A stretch of DNA of 64,000 nt from Gammaproteobacteria bacterium (GTDB lineage Bacteria; Pseudomonadota; Gammaproteobacteria; Steroidobacterales; Rariloculaceae): assembly GCA_022820625.1 (NCBI GenBank), contig JAJEFE010000095.1:1-64000 (forward strand). Direction: 5' to 3'. Both the position numbers and the translations under genes were made by a program. Positions within the stretch are counted from its first letter, which is position 1, and every line of letters begins with the position of its first letter. Below are positions 18,634 to 26,761 of this stretch, one piece after another. A model generated the notes under the pieces. It did not search any database and was not told the DNA's origin. It saw only the letters and a program-made list of their open reading frames with translations.

Positions 18634-19286
18634 CCGCCAACCTCCACGGTTCGCCAGATGTGGCCGATGTCTTCCAGGTAGACGTTGAACTCAACCAGCC
18701 TGGGCGAGGTTACCAGGGAATCCGGGGAAGACAGATCAAGCGGCGGCCATTCCCGATGCCATTGGCCGTTTCGATCGAGCAATCGAATCTGTATGTCATC
18801 TACGCCCGTCAGCAATTCCGTGCGTGCCGGGGGTGTCGTCAGAGTGCGATCGATTGACGGCCAATGGAAACGAACCAGCGTGCTGCCGTCTGGTTCCCAG
18901 TCGTAGGCCACCCTGAGGACGTGGCCGCGCGGCAGGCCGGCGGGATTGGTCCAGCCGCCGCGGCTGAGTTCGACCGCAAACTGCTCGTTGGGCCCAACCA
19001 GAAAACTGGCTTCCCACGCCTCTCCCGACTCGTCCCGCGCAGCCCTCGGGTGCACCTGCGCCAGGTCCTGGGCGATGACGTGCATGGCGAACTGAATGTC
19101 GCGCCACCTCTGAGCGCGCTCCTCCGCAATGGCCTGCTGCTGCATCACCGTTGACAGCCCGGTCAGCGCGATGACTCCGATCACCGCGACGATGGCCATG
19201 GCGATCAATAGTTCCACCAGCGTGAATCCGCGCTCGGATGACCTGTTCGGACCGGCTGCCGGGGAGCCGTTCACGGGAGATTTCAC
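18630..19286 (-). CDS. gspJ: Type II secretion minor pseudopilin GspJ
   Basis: 218 residues with a prepilin peptidase site after Gly20: RG then FTLVELLIAMAIVAVIGV, including the conserved Glu5. A beta-rich globular domain follows, with WEPDGSTLVRFHW and a pattern typical of GspJ. The start is a GTG overlapping the gspI stop. It joins GspI and GspK at the pseudopilus tip. Confidence 0.9.
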   Translation of the reverse strand: MKSPVNGSPAAGPNRSSERGFTLVELLIAMAIVAVIGVIALTGLSTVMQQQAIAEERAQRWRDIQFAMHVIAQDLAQVHPRAARDESGEAWEASFLVGPNEQFAVELSRGGWTNPAGLPRGHVLRVAYDWEPDGSTLVRFHWPSIDRTLTTPPARTELLTGVDDIQIRLLDRNGQWHREWPPLDLSSPDSLVTSPRLVEFNVYLEDIGHIWRTVEVGG

Positions 19287-19714
19287 AGACCCGGTCCAGT
19301 CGCGCCGGGCAGCCAGTTGAACGGAGGAATGCCCGGCGGAGCAGGGGGCTCCAGCAGCCCCGAAACAGTGTGGAGCGCCTGCTCGGGTTGATCCGCGAGC
19401 GCCACGGACACGTCCACGCGGCGCAGGTTTTCCACGGGCGTCTCCGAAATCCTCGCACGCCAGATCCAGACCCGCCGGGCGTAGTCCACCTCATCGCTGG
19501 TTTCTCCGAGCGGCGGCCACTGCGGCGCAACGCTGAGTTCCGCGATGCGGTTGGACGCGATCCAGCTTGCAAGCACCTTGTTCTCGATGATCGCGGCGCC
19601 GACAGCGTACCGGTTGAGTTGTGCATGCACCGCCGTCATGCCGAGCGCGACGATGGCCAGCGCCACCATCACCTCCAGCAGGGTAAAGCCCTGCGCCTGG
19701 CTGCTACGGCCCAT
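19283..19714 (-). CDS. gspI: Type II secretion minor pseudopilin GspI
   Basis: 143 residues with a short leader (MGRSSQAQG) and the prepilin motif FTLLEVMVALAIVALGM. The globular part contains ENKVLASWIASNRIAEL, typical of GspI, which seeds the tip complex with GspJ and GspK. An in-frame GTG three codons upstream is an alternative start, but the ATG gives the usual leader length. The gene overlaps gspH by 11 bases. Confidence 0.9.
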   Translation of the reverse strand: MGRSSQAQGFTLLEVMVALAIVALGMTAVHAQLNRYAVGAAIIENKVLASWIASNRIAELSVAPQWPPLGETSDEVDYARRVWIWRARISETPVENLRRVDVSVALADQPEQALHTVSGLLEPPAPPGIPPFNWLPGATGPGL

Positions 19715-20324
19715 CGAAACCACTTCGGGTGACTTGAAGCGAGCCGTCGAGGGCGCCCTCGATCAGGTATCGGCCGCCGCCGGCGTCCCTGAATAAGTGC
19801 GCTTCGAACGGTGTGATTTCTCCGCTCGCCAGCAGCACGACCTGCGGTTGCGGCTGTTCCCCGGGTTCGGGTTCCTGTTCCGGTTCGAGCGAAACCTCCC
19901 GATCATCCAGGAACAGCGCCAGCTCAATCGGTTCCGCGAGACGACGCTCCCTCAGAAACTCGTCCCCCTCCGGATCGAGCCAGGTAAGCGTCCGGTAGTC
20001 GTAGACGAAGAACCGGTAGCCGTGGCGGGTGAATTGAACGCCGTAGTCCCGGGTTTCGAGCACCGCTTCGTCCATCAACGTATCCAGCAGGCTCCTCAGC
20101 CGTAACGCTTCGCGCTCAAGCTCCCGGTCGGGGCCGACCACGTTCAACGACAGGACCGCAGTCGCTGCGAACAACCCGATAATGACCATCACCACCAGGA
20201 GCTCGATCAGGGAGAACCCGTCGGCACCGGCTTCGCGTACGTTACCGATGTGGATTCCTCTCCGTCCCTGCTGCGGCAGGGGACTGTTGCCAAGGGGCGC
20301 CGGGGCAGATGCGGTTGTGTTCAC
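19704..20324 (-). CDS. gspH: Type II secretion minor pseudopilin GspH
   Basis: 206 residues. The prepilin site GFSLIELLVVMVIIGLFAA lies at about 36, giving an unusually long leader of 36 residues from a GTG start; no better start is visible. The C-terminal domain resembles the GspH fold, with an extra acidic Pro/Glu-rich loop (PEQEPEPGEQPQPQ) about two thirds through. GspH links the tip complex to the GspG shaft. Confidence 0.85.
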   Translation of the reverse strand: MNTTASAPAPLGNSPLPQQGRRGIHIGNVREAGADGFSLIELLVVMVIIGLFAATAVLSLNVVGPDRELEREALRLRSLLDTLMDEAVLETRDYGVQFTRHGYRFFVYDYRTLTWLDPEGDEFLRERRLAEPIELALFLDDREVSLEPEQEPEPGEQPQPQVVLLASGEITPFEAHLFRDAGGGRYLIEGALDGSLQVTRSGFDGP

Positions 20325-20376
20325 GCCTGTGCTCTCGGGTCGGTCCGCCGGGAGCGGTCAGCACAACGGCGGCGCT

Positions 20377-20877
20377 TCAGTTAAGTTCCCAGTTGCCGAT
20401 ATCCGCATTGATATCTTCACCTCCCTGCACGCCGTCGGCGCCGTACGTGAACAGGTCGAACTCGCCTCGCTGGCCGGGATAGGCGTACTGATAGGGTTGG
20501 TTCCAGGGGTCCGAAGGAAGGCTGCGAAGGTACGCCTTCCAGTTGGGAGCGGCCGCTTCGCCGGGATTGGAGACCAGGGCGTCCAGGCCCTGATCTGTGC
20601 TCGGGTACCGGAAGTTGTCGAGCCGGTAGAGGTTCAGCGCGGTCTCGATACTTCGGATATCCGCCATTGCGCGATTCACCTGGGCCCGGTCGATGTTACC
20701 GATCAGGGCAGGGGCCACCAGCGCCGCCAGCAGCCCGATGATCACCACGACCACCATGATCTCGATGAGCGTGAAGCCGTGTTGACGGCCGGCAGCCGCA
20801 GCCGCGTCCGGCGCGCGTTCATGGCGTTCGGCCGAACCATGGCAGCAACCTGACGGGTTGTTGGACAGGCGATGCAT
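20377..20877 (-). CDS. gspG: Type II secretion major pseudopilin GspG
   Basis: 166 residues. After a 34-residue leader comes GFTLIEIMVVVVIIGLLAAL, the prepilin cleavage and membrane segment, then IGNIDRAQVNRAMADIRSIE and the C-terminal calcium-site region (DPWNQPYQYAYPGQRGEFD), which are GspG signatures. GspG is the main pseudopilus subunit. The ATG at 20877 with GAGAG upstream is preferred; the frame is open to 21030. It is the first gene of gspGHIJKLMN and is divergent from fabG. Confidence 0.92.
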   Translation of the reverse strand: MHRLSNNPSGCCHGSAERHERAPDAAAAAGRQHGFTLIEIMVVVVIIGLLAALVAPALIGNIDRAQVNRAMADIRSIETALNLYRLDNFRYPSTDQGLDALVSNPGEAAAPNWKAYLRSLPSDPWNQPYQYAYPGQRGEFDLFTYGADGVQGGEDINADIGNWELN

Positions 20878-21006
20878 GCCGGTCTCTCGCTGTGCATTTC
20901 CAATGCGGCCACGATAACACAATACCTGCCTGCATCGACGCCGCGCGCGACAGCTATAGCCGGGCTGCCAGGTTCGCAAGTGGGCGGTCGGGCGGGGTAC
21001 CCGGCG

Positions 21007-21012
21007 TATAAT
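21007..21012 (+). promoter_or_regulatory. Candidate -10 box of the fabG promoter
   Basis: A perfect TATAAT sits 33 bases before the fabG ATG. No good -35 is seen at 16-18 bases (GCGGTC at 20984-20989), so the promoter may be weak or activator-dependent. The 167-base gap is shared with the divergent gspG gene. Confidence 0.45.
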
Positions 21013-21044
21013 CGCGCCGGAACCAACCACGGGACACCGGATAC

Positions 21045-21815
21045 ATGGAAATTGAACAACTCGGGCACTGGCCCGGTATTGAGGGCCGCGTCGCCCTGGT
21101 CACCGGCGCGTCACGCGGAATAGGGCGCGCCACGGCGCAGGCATTGGCGTTGCAGGGCGCCGAGGTCGTGGGAACGGCGACCACGGAGGCGGGCGCTGCG
21201 GAGATTTCGGAAAGGTTGCGGGCGATCTCGCCCGAGGCGCAGGGACTGATGCTGAACGTGGCCGATCCCTCGTCGGTCAAGACGCTCTTCGGGGCGCTCT
21301 CCGGATCGCAATCGGTACCGACGATCCTGGTGAACAACTCCGGCATCGCCAGCGACAACCTGTTCGCCCGCATGAAGCAGGACGAGTGGGACCGGGTATT
21401 GGCGACCAACCTCTCTTCCCTCTATTGGGTGTGCAAGGCGGCCATTCGCGGCATGATGAGGGCCCGCTGGGGGCGCATCGTCAACATTGCTTCGGTGGTC
21501 GGGCAGATCGGCAATCCCGGGCAGGTGAACTATGCCGCGTCCAAGGCCGGGATGATCGGTTTCAGCAAGTCCCTGGCCCGGGAAGTCGGCTCGCGGAATA
21601 TCACGGTGAATACGATAGCTCCGGGATTTATCGAGACCGACATGACCCGGGAAATGAGCGAATCCCAGCAGCAAGCGCTCAGGGGCCAGATCCCGTCAGG
21701 CCGCCTGGGAGCTCCCGAGGATGTTGCCGCAGCAGTGGTTTACCTTGCGTCCGAAGCGGCCCGATATGTCACCGGCGAGACCCTGAACGTCAATGGCGGG
21801 CTCTTCATGAGTTGA
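21045..21815 (+). CDS. fabG: 3-oxoacyl-ACP reductase (SDR family)
   Basis: 256 residues of a classical short-chain dehydrogenase. It has NADP-binding TGASRGIGRAT (about residue 20), NNSGIASDN, the Ser-Tyr-Lys catalytic set in NIASVVG and YAASKAG, and the ending YVTGETLNVNGGLFM characteristic of FabG. It reduces beta-ketoacyl-ACP in fatty-acid elongation. The acpP and fabF genes follow in the usual order, but fabD and fabH are not upstream; the gsp operon lies there instead. Confidence 0.92.
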   Translation: MEIEQLGHWPGIEGRVALVTGASRGIGRATAQALALQGAEVVGTATTEAGAAEISERLRAISPEAQGLMLNVADPSSVKTLFGALSGSQSVPTILVNNSGIASDNLFARMKQDEWDRVLATNLSSLYWVCKAAIRGMMRARWGRIVNIASVVGQIGNPGQVNYAASKAGMIGFSKSLAREVGSRNITVNTIAPGFIETDMTREMSESQQQALRGQIPSGRLGAPEDVAAAVVYLASEAARYVTGETLNVNGGLFMS

Positions 21816-21895
21816 TCCGGACGGGACTGTTTTACAGGTGCTGGGCGGGAATGCGATTTTGCCGCGACATTGTGGATTGCCCCCGTTGTTCTCAG

Positions 21896-21901
21896 TACAA
21901 T
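21896..21901 (+). promoter_or_regulatory. Candidate -10 box upstream of acpP
   Basis: TACAAT lies 67 bases before the acpP ATG in a 153-base gap after fabG. A -35 is unclear (TGGATT at 21873-21878 with a 17-base spacer). A separate promoter for acpP is common because ACP is needed in large amounts. Confidence 0.4.
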
Positions 21902-21968
21902 ACGCGCCACGCAAGCGCGGCCATGGGCCTGATGGCTGGCGGTCATTCAGTTAAGGGGTACCTCACGC

Positions 21969-22211
21969 ATGAGTAGTGTCGAAGACCAAGTCAGAGCGAT
22001 CATCGCTGAACAGCTAGGTGTCAAGGCGGACGAAATCAACAACGATGCCTCGTTTGTCGACGACCTGGGAGCCGACTCCCTGGATACCGTCGAGCTGGTC
22101 ATGGCCCTGGAGGAGGAATTCGAAACCGAGATTCCCGATGAAGAGGCCGAGAAGATCACCACGGTCCAGCATGCCATCGACTACGTCAACGCGCACAAGG
22201 GCGATTCCTAG
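21969..22211 (+). CDS. acpP: Acyl carrier protein
   Basis: 80-residue acidic helical protein. The phosphopantetheine attachment site is [20 protein letters not shown], with the modified Ser near residue 38, and the sequence closely matches E. coli AcpP throughout. It carries acyl chains to FabG and FabF encoded on either side. Confidence 0.97.
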   Translation: MSSVEDQVRAIIAEQLGVKADEINNDASFVDDLGADSLDTVELVMALEEEFETEIPDEEAEKITTVQHAIDYVNAHKGDS

Positions 22212-22285
22212 GGGCAGGCCCCGGATAGCCCGCACGTCTTGCGCATCGTTAATTTTCCCTTTCTGGTCCTGCCGGGGTCACCCTG

Positions 22286-23527
22286 ATGACCAGGCGACGA
22301 GTCGTCGTTACCGGCCTTGGGCTGATCTCTCCCACCGGGAACAACGTCGCTCAGGGCTGGGCGAACGTCCGTGACGGCATCAGCGGCATCGGTCCGGTGG
22401 ACTCGTTCGATACGACGGGTTTCAGCACCACCTTCGCCGGCGTCATAAGGGACTTCGATGTGACCGACTACATGTCGGTCAAGGACAGCCGCAAGGCGGA
22501 CCGGTTCATGCACTATGGCATTGCCGCCTGCACGGAAGCCTTCGAGGATGCGGGGCTGGAAGTCCCCGAATCGGAGGCTCATCGATTCGGCGTGATCATG
22601 GGATCGGGCATCGGCGGCATCGATACCATCGAAACCAACTACGAGAAATACAAGAAGGCAGGGGCCCGGAGAATCTCGCCGTTTTTCGTTCCCGGAAGTA
22701 TTGTCAACATGATCTCCGGGCATGTCTCCATCAAGTACGGGCTCACGGGCCTGAACCTGGCCCTGGTGACAGCTTGCGCCACGTCCGCACACTGCATCGG
22801 ACTGGCCGGGCGGTTGATCAGCATCGGCGAGGCGGATGTCATTCTGGCGGGCGGCGCGGAGTATGCCACCACTCCGTTGGGAATCGGCGGATTTGCCTCG
22901 GCGCGGGCGCTTTCCACGCGCAATGACGACCCGGCCGGCGCCAGCCGGCCCTGGGACAGGGAGAGGGACGGGTTTGTCCTCAGCGACGGCGCGGGCTGCC
23001 TGGTGCTGGAGGACTACGAGCGCGCCCGACGGCGCGGCGCGAATATCTACGCCGAACTGATCGGCTCGGCCATGAACGGCGACGCGTACCATATCACTGC
23101 GCCCACCGAAGACGGCTCCGGTGCGGATCACTGCATGCGCCTGGCTCTCGAGGATGCGGGAGTGAATGCCGAAGACGTCGACTACGTCAATGCCCACGGT
23201 ACGTCGACGCCCCTGGGCGACATAGCTGAAACGCTGGCGGTAAAGAGGACGTTCGGCGAGCACGCAAAGTCACTGGTCATCAGTTCGACGAAGTCCACGA
23301 CAGGCCATACGCTGGGAGCCGCAGGCGCGATAGAGGCGCTGTTTACGGTGATGGCGATCAGGGAGGGGGTCGTGCCGCCGACCATCAACCTCGAGAACCA
23401 GGACCCCGAATGCGATCTCTACTACACGCCGAATGTAGCCCTGGAACGTGATGTAAGGATTGCGTTGTCCAATTCCTTCGGTTTCGGCGGAACAAACGGC
23501 ACGCTGGTCTTCAGGCAGTTCGACTGA
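22286..23527 (+). CDS. fabF: Beta-ketoacyl-ACP synthase II
   Basis: 413 residues, the standard length. The catalytic Cys is in TACATSAHCIGLAG (about 166), with the two His in NAHGTSTPLGD and STTGHTLGAAG, and the closing SNSFGFGGTNGTLVF motif. It condenses malonyl-ACP with acyl-ACP in fatty-acid elongation. It follows acpP by 74 bases. The pabC gene often found after fabF is missing; mltG follows directly. Confidence 0.96.
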   Translation: MTRRRVVVTGLGLISPTGNNVAQGWANVRDGISGIGPVDSFDTTGFSTTFAGVIRDFDVTDYMSVKDSRKADRFMHYGIAACTEAFEDAGLEVPESEAHRFGVIMGSGIGGIDTIETNYEKYKKAGARRISPFFVPGSIVNMISGHVSIKYGLTGLNLALVTACATSAHCIGLAGRLISIGEADVILAGGAEYATTPLGIGGFASARALSTRNDDPAGASRPWDRERDGFVLSDGAGCLVLEDYERARRRGANIYAELIGSAMNGDAYHITAPTEDGSGADHCMRLALEDAGVNAEDVDYVNAHGTSTPLGDIAETLAVKRTFGEHAKSLVISSTKSTTGHTLGAAGAIEALFTVMAIREGVVPPTINLENQDPECDLYYTPNVALERDVRIALSNSFGFGGTNGTLVFRQFD

Positions 23528-23656
23528 TCCGCCGATCATTCTTGTCGGCCTGCCGGTGAGCTGCGGATCGTTGGCAACTCCCACCGATATTCCATCCTCG
23601 TCCTGTTACCATGGGCAATCTGGATCATCACGCCCACGGCAGCAAGACAGTACGAA

Positions 23657-24694
23657 ATGCAGGCCAGGACTCTGCGCTGGATCATGTTCACGGCGCTGTG
23701 CGCCAGCATCGCTGTCGCCGTATGCGCGGCCTTGCTGTTTGCCTGGCGGTCACTGGATGCGCCCATGAATGTTGCTGCGGGCGGAGACAGACTCAATGTG
23801 GCGTCGGGTACCTCATTGACGGGAATAACCGATGAACTGTCCCGGCGTGGCGTCCTGGAGACGACCTGGGCTCTTAACGCGTACGCGCGCTTTACAGGCG
23901 ACGCGAAACGGATCCAGGCCGGAGAATACCTGATTGGCAGCGGAACCAGCCCCAGAGGGCTGCTGGATCAATTGGTGCGCGGCCGTGTGTATCTGTACGA
24001 CCTGACCATTATCGAGGGTTGGACGTTCGCCGATGTGGTCACGACGTTGAGGAACCATGAAGCGGTGGATACCCACGGTTTCGACCCGGCATCGGTGATG
24101 GCCGAACTGGGCGATCCGGAGCTCCATCCTGAAGGCCAGTTCTATCCGGATACGTACCGGTTTCCAAGAAGCACGCCGGCCGTGGTTATTCTCCGTCGGG
24201 CCCACGAGGCGATGCAGGACCTGCTGGAAGAGGCGTGGGGACAGTACCGGGCCACTACGGTGCTTGAGACGCCTTACGAAGCGTTGACACTGGCCTCGAT
24301 CATCGAAAAGGAAACGGCGCTGAGCGAGGAACGCCCGCGCATCTCGGGAGTTTTCCACCGGCGATTGGAGCGCGGCATGCGCCTGCAGGCCGATCCTACG
24401 ATCATTTACGGGCTTGGCGACGACTTTGACGGCGATCTGCGCCGCGCGGATCTTTCCCGCGATACCCCCTACAATACGTATACGCGATCCGGACTGCCGC
24501 CGACACCCATCGCGCTACCCAGCCAGCAGTCACTGTCAGCCGCCGTAAATCCGGCGCCCGGTTCGGAGTTGTACTTCGTCGCTACCGGCCTGAGTGACGG
24601 GAGCCACTACTTCTCCACGACATTGGACGAGCACAGGGAAGCGGTCGCCCGATACCTGTCCGGCACTCCGTTGGCGGAGACCGCGGAACAGTGA
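23657..24694 (+). CDS. mltG: Endolytic peptidoglycan transglycosylase MltG
   Basis: 345 residues with an N-terminal membrane anchor (about 6-28), a LysM-like subdomain and the YceG catalytic domain. The catalytic Glu lies in LASIIEKETAL, followed by the signature RLERGMRLQADPTIIYGL and SGLPPTPIALPS. MltG cuts nascent glycan strands at the inner membrane and may set chain length. Its stop overlaps the GTG start of tmk. Confidence 0.93.
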   Translation: MQARTLRWIMFTALCASIAVAVCAALLFAWRSLDAPMNVAAGGDRLNVASGTSLTGITDELSRRGVLETTWALNAYARFTGDAKRIQAGEYLIGSGTSPRGLLDQLVRGRVYLYDLTIIEGWTFADVVTTLRNHEAVDTHGFDPASVMAELGDPELHPEGQFYPDTYRFPRSTPAVVILRRAHEAMQDLLEEAWGQYRATTVLETPYEALTLASIIEKETALSEERPRISGVFHRRLERGMRLQADPTIIYGLGDDFDGDLRRADLSRDTPYNTYTRSGLPPTPIALPSQQSLSAAVNPAPGSELYFVATGLSDGSHYFSTTLDEHREAVARYLSGTPLAETAEQ

Positions 24695-25320
24695 GAGGAG
24701 CGTTCATTACCCTTGAGGGAACCGAAGGTGTCGGCAAGACAACTTGCCTCGACTTCGTTCGGGAATCTCTTTCTGCGGCGGATATACCCACGGTGGTCAC
24801 AAGGGAGCCCGGCGGAACAGAGCTGGGGGAGAAAATCAGGAATTGGATCCTGGAGGGCAACCATGGCGAGCTTTCGGCGGAAACCGAGACCCTACTGATG
24901 TTTGCCGCCAGGGCTTTTCACCTGGATGAGGTCATCCGGCCGGCGCTCGCGGCCGGACGATGGGTGATCTGCGATCGCTTCAGCGATGCAACGGTGGCCT
25001 ACCAGGGCGGTGGAAGGCGTGCCGACAAGGGCTGGATAAAATCCCTGCGTGCCGCCGTTCACGCGGGCCTGGAGCCGGACCTGACGTTGCTGCTGGACGC
25101 TCCGGTTGAGGTCGGCCTGCACAGAATCCGGGCCCGCGCGCCCGATCATTTCGAGCGGGAGAATCGGGATTTTTTCGCCCGCGTTCGCGCGGCCTACCTG
25201 GAACTGGCGCGGGACGAACCGCATCGGATCAAGGTGATTGACGCGGCGCCTTCGCTGACGGAAGTCAACTCACGGGTCTCCGCGCACGTGACAGCGTTTC
25301 TCGGCAGGTTTTGCCCCTAG
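24691..25320 (+). CDS. tmk: Thymidylate kinase
   Basis: 209 residues. Walker A is LEGTEGVGKTT near the N terminus; TREPGGTELGEKIR and DRFSDATVAYQGGGR are the dTMP-binding and DR motifs. It phosphorylates dTMP to dTDP. The start is GTG at 24691, four bases inside the mltG end. The mltG-tmk-holB-pilZ order is conserved in gammaproteobacteria. Confidence 0.95.
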   Translation: MRGAFITLEGTEGVGKTTCLDFVRESLSAADIPTVVTREPGGTELGEKIRNWILEGNHGELSAETETLLMFAARAFHLDEVIRPALAAGRWVICDRFSDATVAYQGGGRRADKGWIKSLRAAVHAGLEPDLTLLLDAPVEVGLHRIRARAPDHFERENRDFFARVRAAYLELARDEPHRIKVIDAAPSLTEVNSRVSAHVTAFLGRFCP

Positions 25321-25338
25321 CCGCCTCTGGCCCGACCG

Positions 25339-26364
25339 ATGTCCGATTCCGCCTACGAGACCCTCAGCAGCGGCATCTGCCCGTGGCTGCAGGCGCCCCT
25401 GCTGCAATTCGAGGCCGCTCACGGAGCAGGCCGCCTGGGACATGGCTGGCTGCTGGCGGGACCACGGGGCGTCGGCAAGATCAACCTGGCACTGCTCGCG
25501 GCGCGCCGGTTACTGGAGGACGCCGATGGCGACGTACGGTTTCTGGAAGCGGACGAGGCCGCCGTCGCCATGGCAGGGCGTCACGAGCCCGCGGACCGCC
25601 ATCCCGACCTCCACTGGGTATTCCCCGAACCGAAGCGAAACACACTGACCGTCGAGCAAATCCGTGAAGCCGCACAATCCCTGTCGCTGACCAGCCTGAC
25701 GAGCCAGGCCAGGGTACTGGTACTGGAGCCGGCCGACGCGATGACCACGGCGGCTGCCAATGCGTTGCTCAAGACCCTGGAGGAACCCGGCGCCGATACG
25801 TATCTGCTGCTGATATCGCACCAGCCCGGAAGACTTCCGGCAACGATCCGCAGCCGTTGCCAATCGCTTTCGGTACGCTGTCCGCCCGCTGCCGAAACGC
25901 TCGCGTGGCTGAATGGCGCCGGTAAGCATCCGGAAGCGGTGGACTGGATTCCCCTGTGGGAGGCCGCCCGCGGAGTGCCGTTTCGCGCAATCGACTATTA
26001 CAGAAGTGATTTTTCCAGTTTTTATAAGGAGTTAGAAACCGCATTTTGTGAAATCTCGACCAATCGGACCGATCCTCAGGCGGTCGCGGACACGTGGTTG
26101 GCGGGCGATATCGAAGCCGTCTTGAGTTGGCTCTCGACTCGATTGCAATCGATCATTCGAGCACGGCTGGCGCCCGGCAGTGCAGAGGGCAGGGATATTA
26201 CTTCCAGCGTCCTGTGGAATGCCTGGAAGCCGCTTTCGACTCGATTTCTGTTCGAACAGCAGAAAAATGTGGAATTGCTGTTGGGACAACTAGGTGGTGG
26301 AATCAACGTGGAACTGGCCGTGAGAGCGATATTGCCGGGTTTCCGGCCGAAGGAAGGATCTTGA
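25339..26364 (+). CDS. holB: DNA polymerase III delta' subunit
   Basis: 341-residue AAA+ clamp-loader subunit. It has GPRGVGKINLALLAARRLL at the P-loop position (about 35-53), THE-type region HWVFPEPKRNTLTVEQIREA, and ADAMTTAAANALLKTLEEPG, the family's sensor region. Two oddities stand out: the P-loop Thr/Ser is Ile, and the four-Cys zinc module usual after the P-loop in delta' is absent, with no Cys in that stretch. Delta' does not hydrolyse ATP, so the first change can be tolerated. The assignment rests on fold motifs and gene order. Confidence 0.87.
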   Translation: MSDSAYETLSSGICPWLQAPLLQFEAAHGAGRLGHGWLLAGPRGVGKINLALLAARRLLEDADGDVRFLEADEAAVAMAGRHEPADRHPDLHWVFPEPKRNTLTVEQIREAAQSLSLTSLTSQARVLVLEPADAMTTAAANALLKTLEEPGADTYLLLISHQPGRLPATIRSRCQSLSVRCPPAAETLAWLNGAGKHPEAVDWIPLWEAARGVPFRAIDYYRSDFSSFYKELETAFCEISTNRTDPQAVADTWLAGDIEAVLSWLSTRLQSIIRARLAPGSAEGRDITSSVLWNAWKPLSTRFLFEQQKNVELLLGQLGGGINVELAVRAILPGFRPKEGS

Positions 26365-26696
26365 TGAGTTTACCGGGCGCGTTGGAGCTGACGCTTGAGG
26401 ACAAGAGCGCACTACGCCGGGCATACATGCCATTCATCCGTAATGGCGGGGTATTCGTTCGCACCGACCGCCCCTACGAACTGGGTGACAACGTCACGGT
26501 AACGATCAGGTTGTTCGATACGAGCGGGCCGGTTGGGGTCGAGGGCAAGGTCGTCTGGATAACGCCGATCCGCGCACAGGGGAAGCGGGTAGCGGGGGTG
26601 GGAGTGCAGTTCGGCGCTGATGAATCGCTTTGGGCACGTATCGAGGGATTACTCGGCGGGATTTCAGGCGGGGACGAGCCGACTTACACACTCTGA
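26364..26696 (+). CDS. pilZ: PilZ domain protein, type IV pilus PilZ type
   Basis: 110 residues forming one PilZ domain: YMPFIRNGGVFVRT, ELGDNVTVTIRL and VEGKVVWITP followed by GVGVQF. As in true PilZ proteins, the c-di-GMP motifs RxxxR and D/NxSxxG are absent, so it probably acts through protein contacts in pilus assembly. Its ATG overlaps the holB stop by one base, and the holB-pilZ linkage is conserved. No other type IV pilus genes lie in the window. Confidence 0.88.
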   Translation: MSLPGALELTLEDKSALRRAYMPFIRNGGVFVRTDRPYELGDNVTVTIRLFDTSGPVGVEGKVVWITPIRAQGKRVAGVGVQFGADESLWARIEGLLGGISGGDEPTYTL

Positions 26697-26731
26697 GCGA
26701 CACAGGGAGCCGGGTCATGTCCACGCTTGCA

Positions 26732-26747
26732 GGGACAGTGTTGTCCC
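26732..26747. terminator. Weak hairpin between convergent pilZ and the beta-oxidation gene
   Basis: GGGACA (26732-26737) and TGTCCC (26742-26747) form a perfect 6-bp stem with a GTGT loop in the 65-base convergent gap. There is no T-tract on either side, so termination is uncertain. Confidence 0.3.
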
Positions 26748-26761
26748 GGTTATCGAACAGG

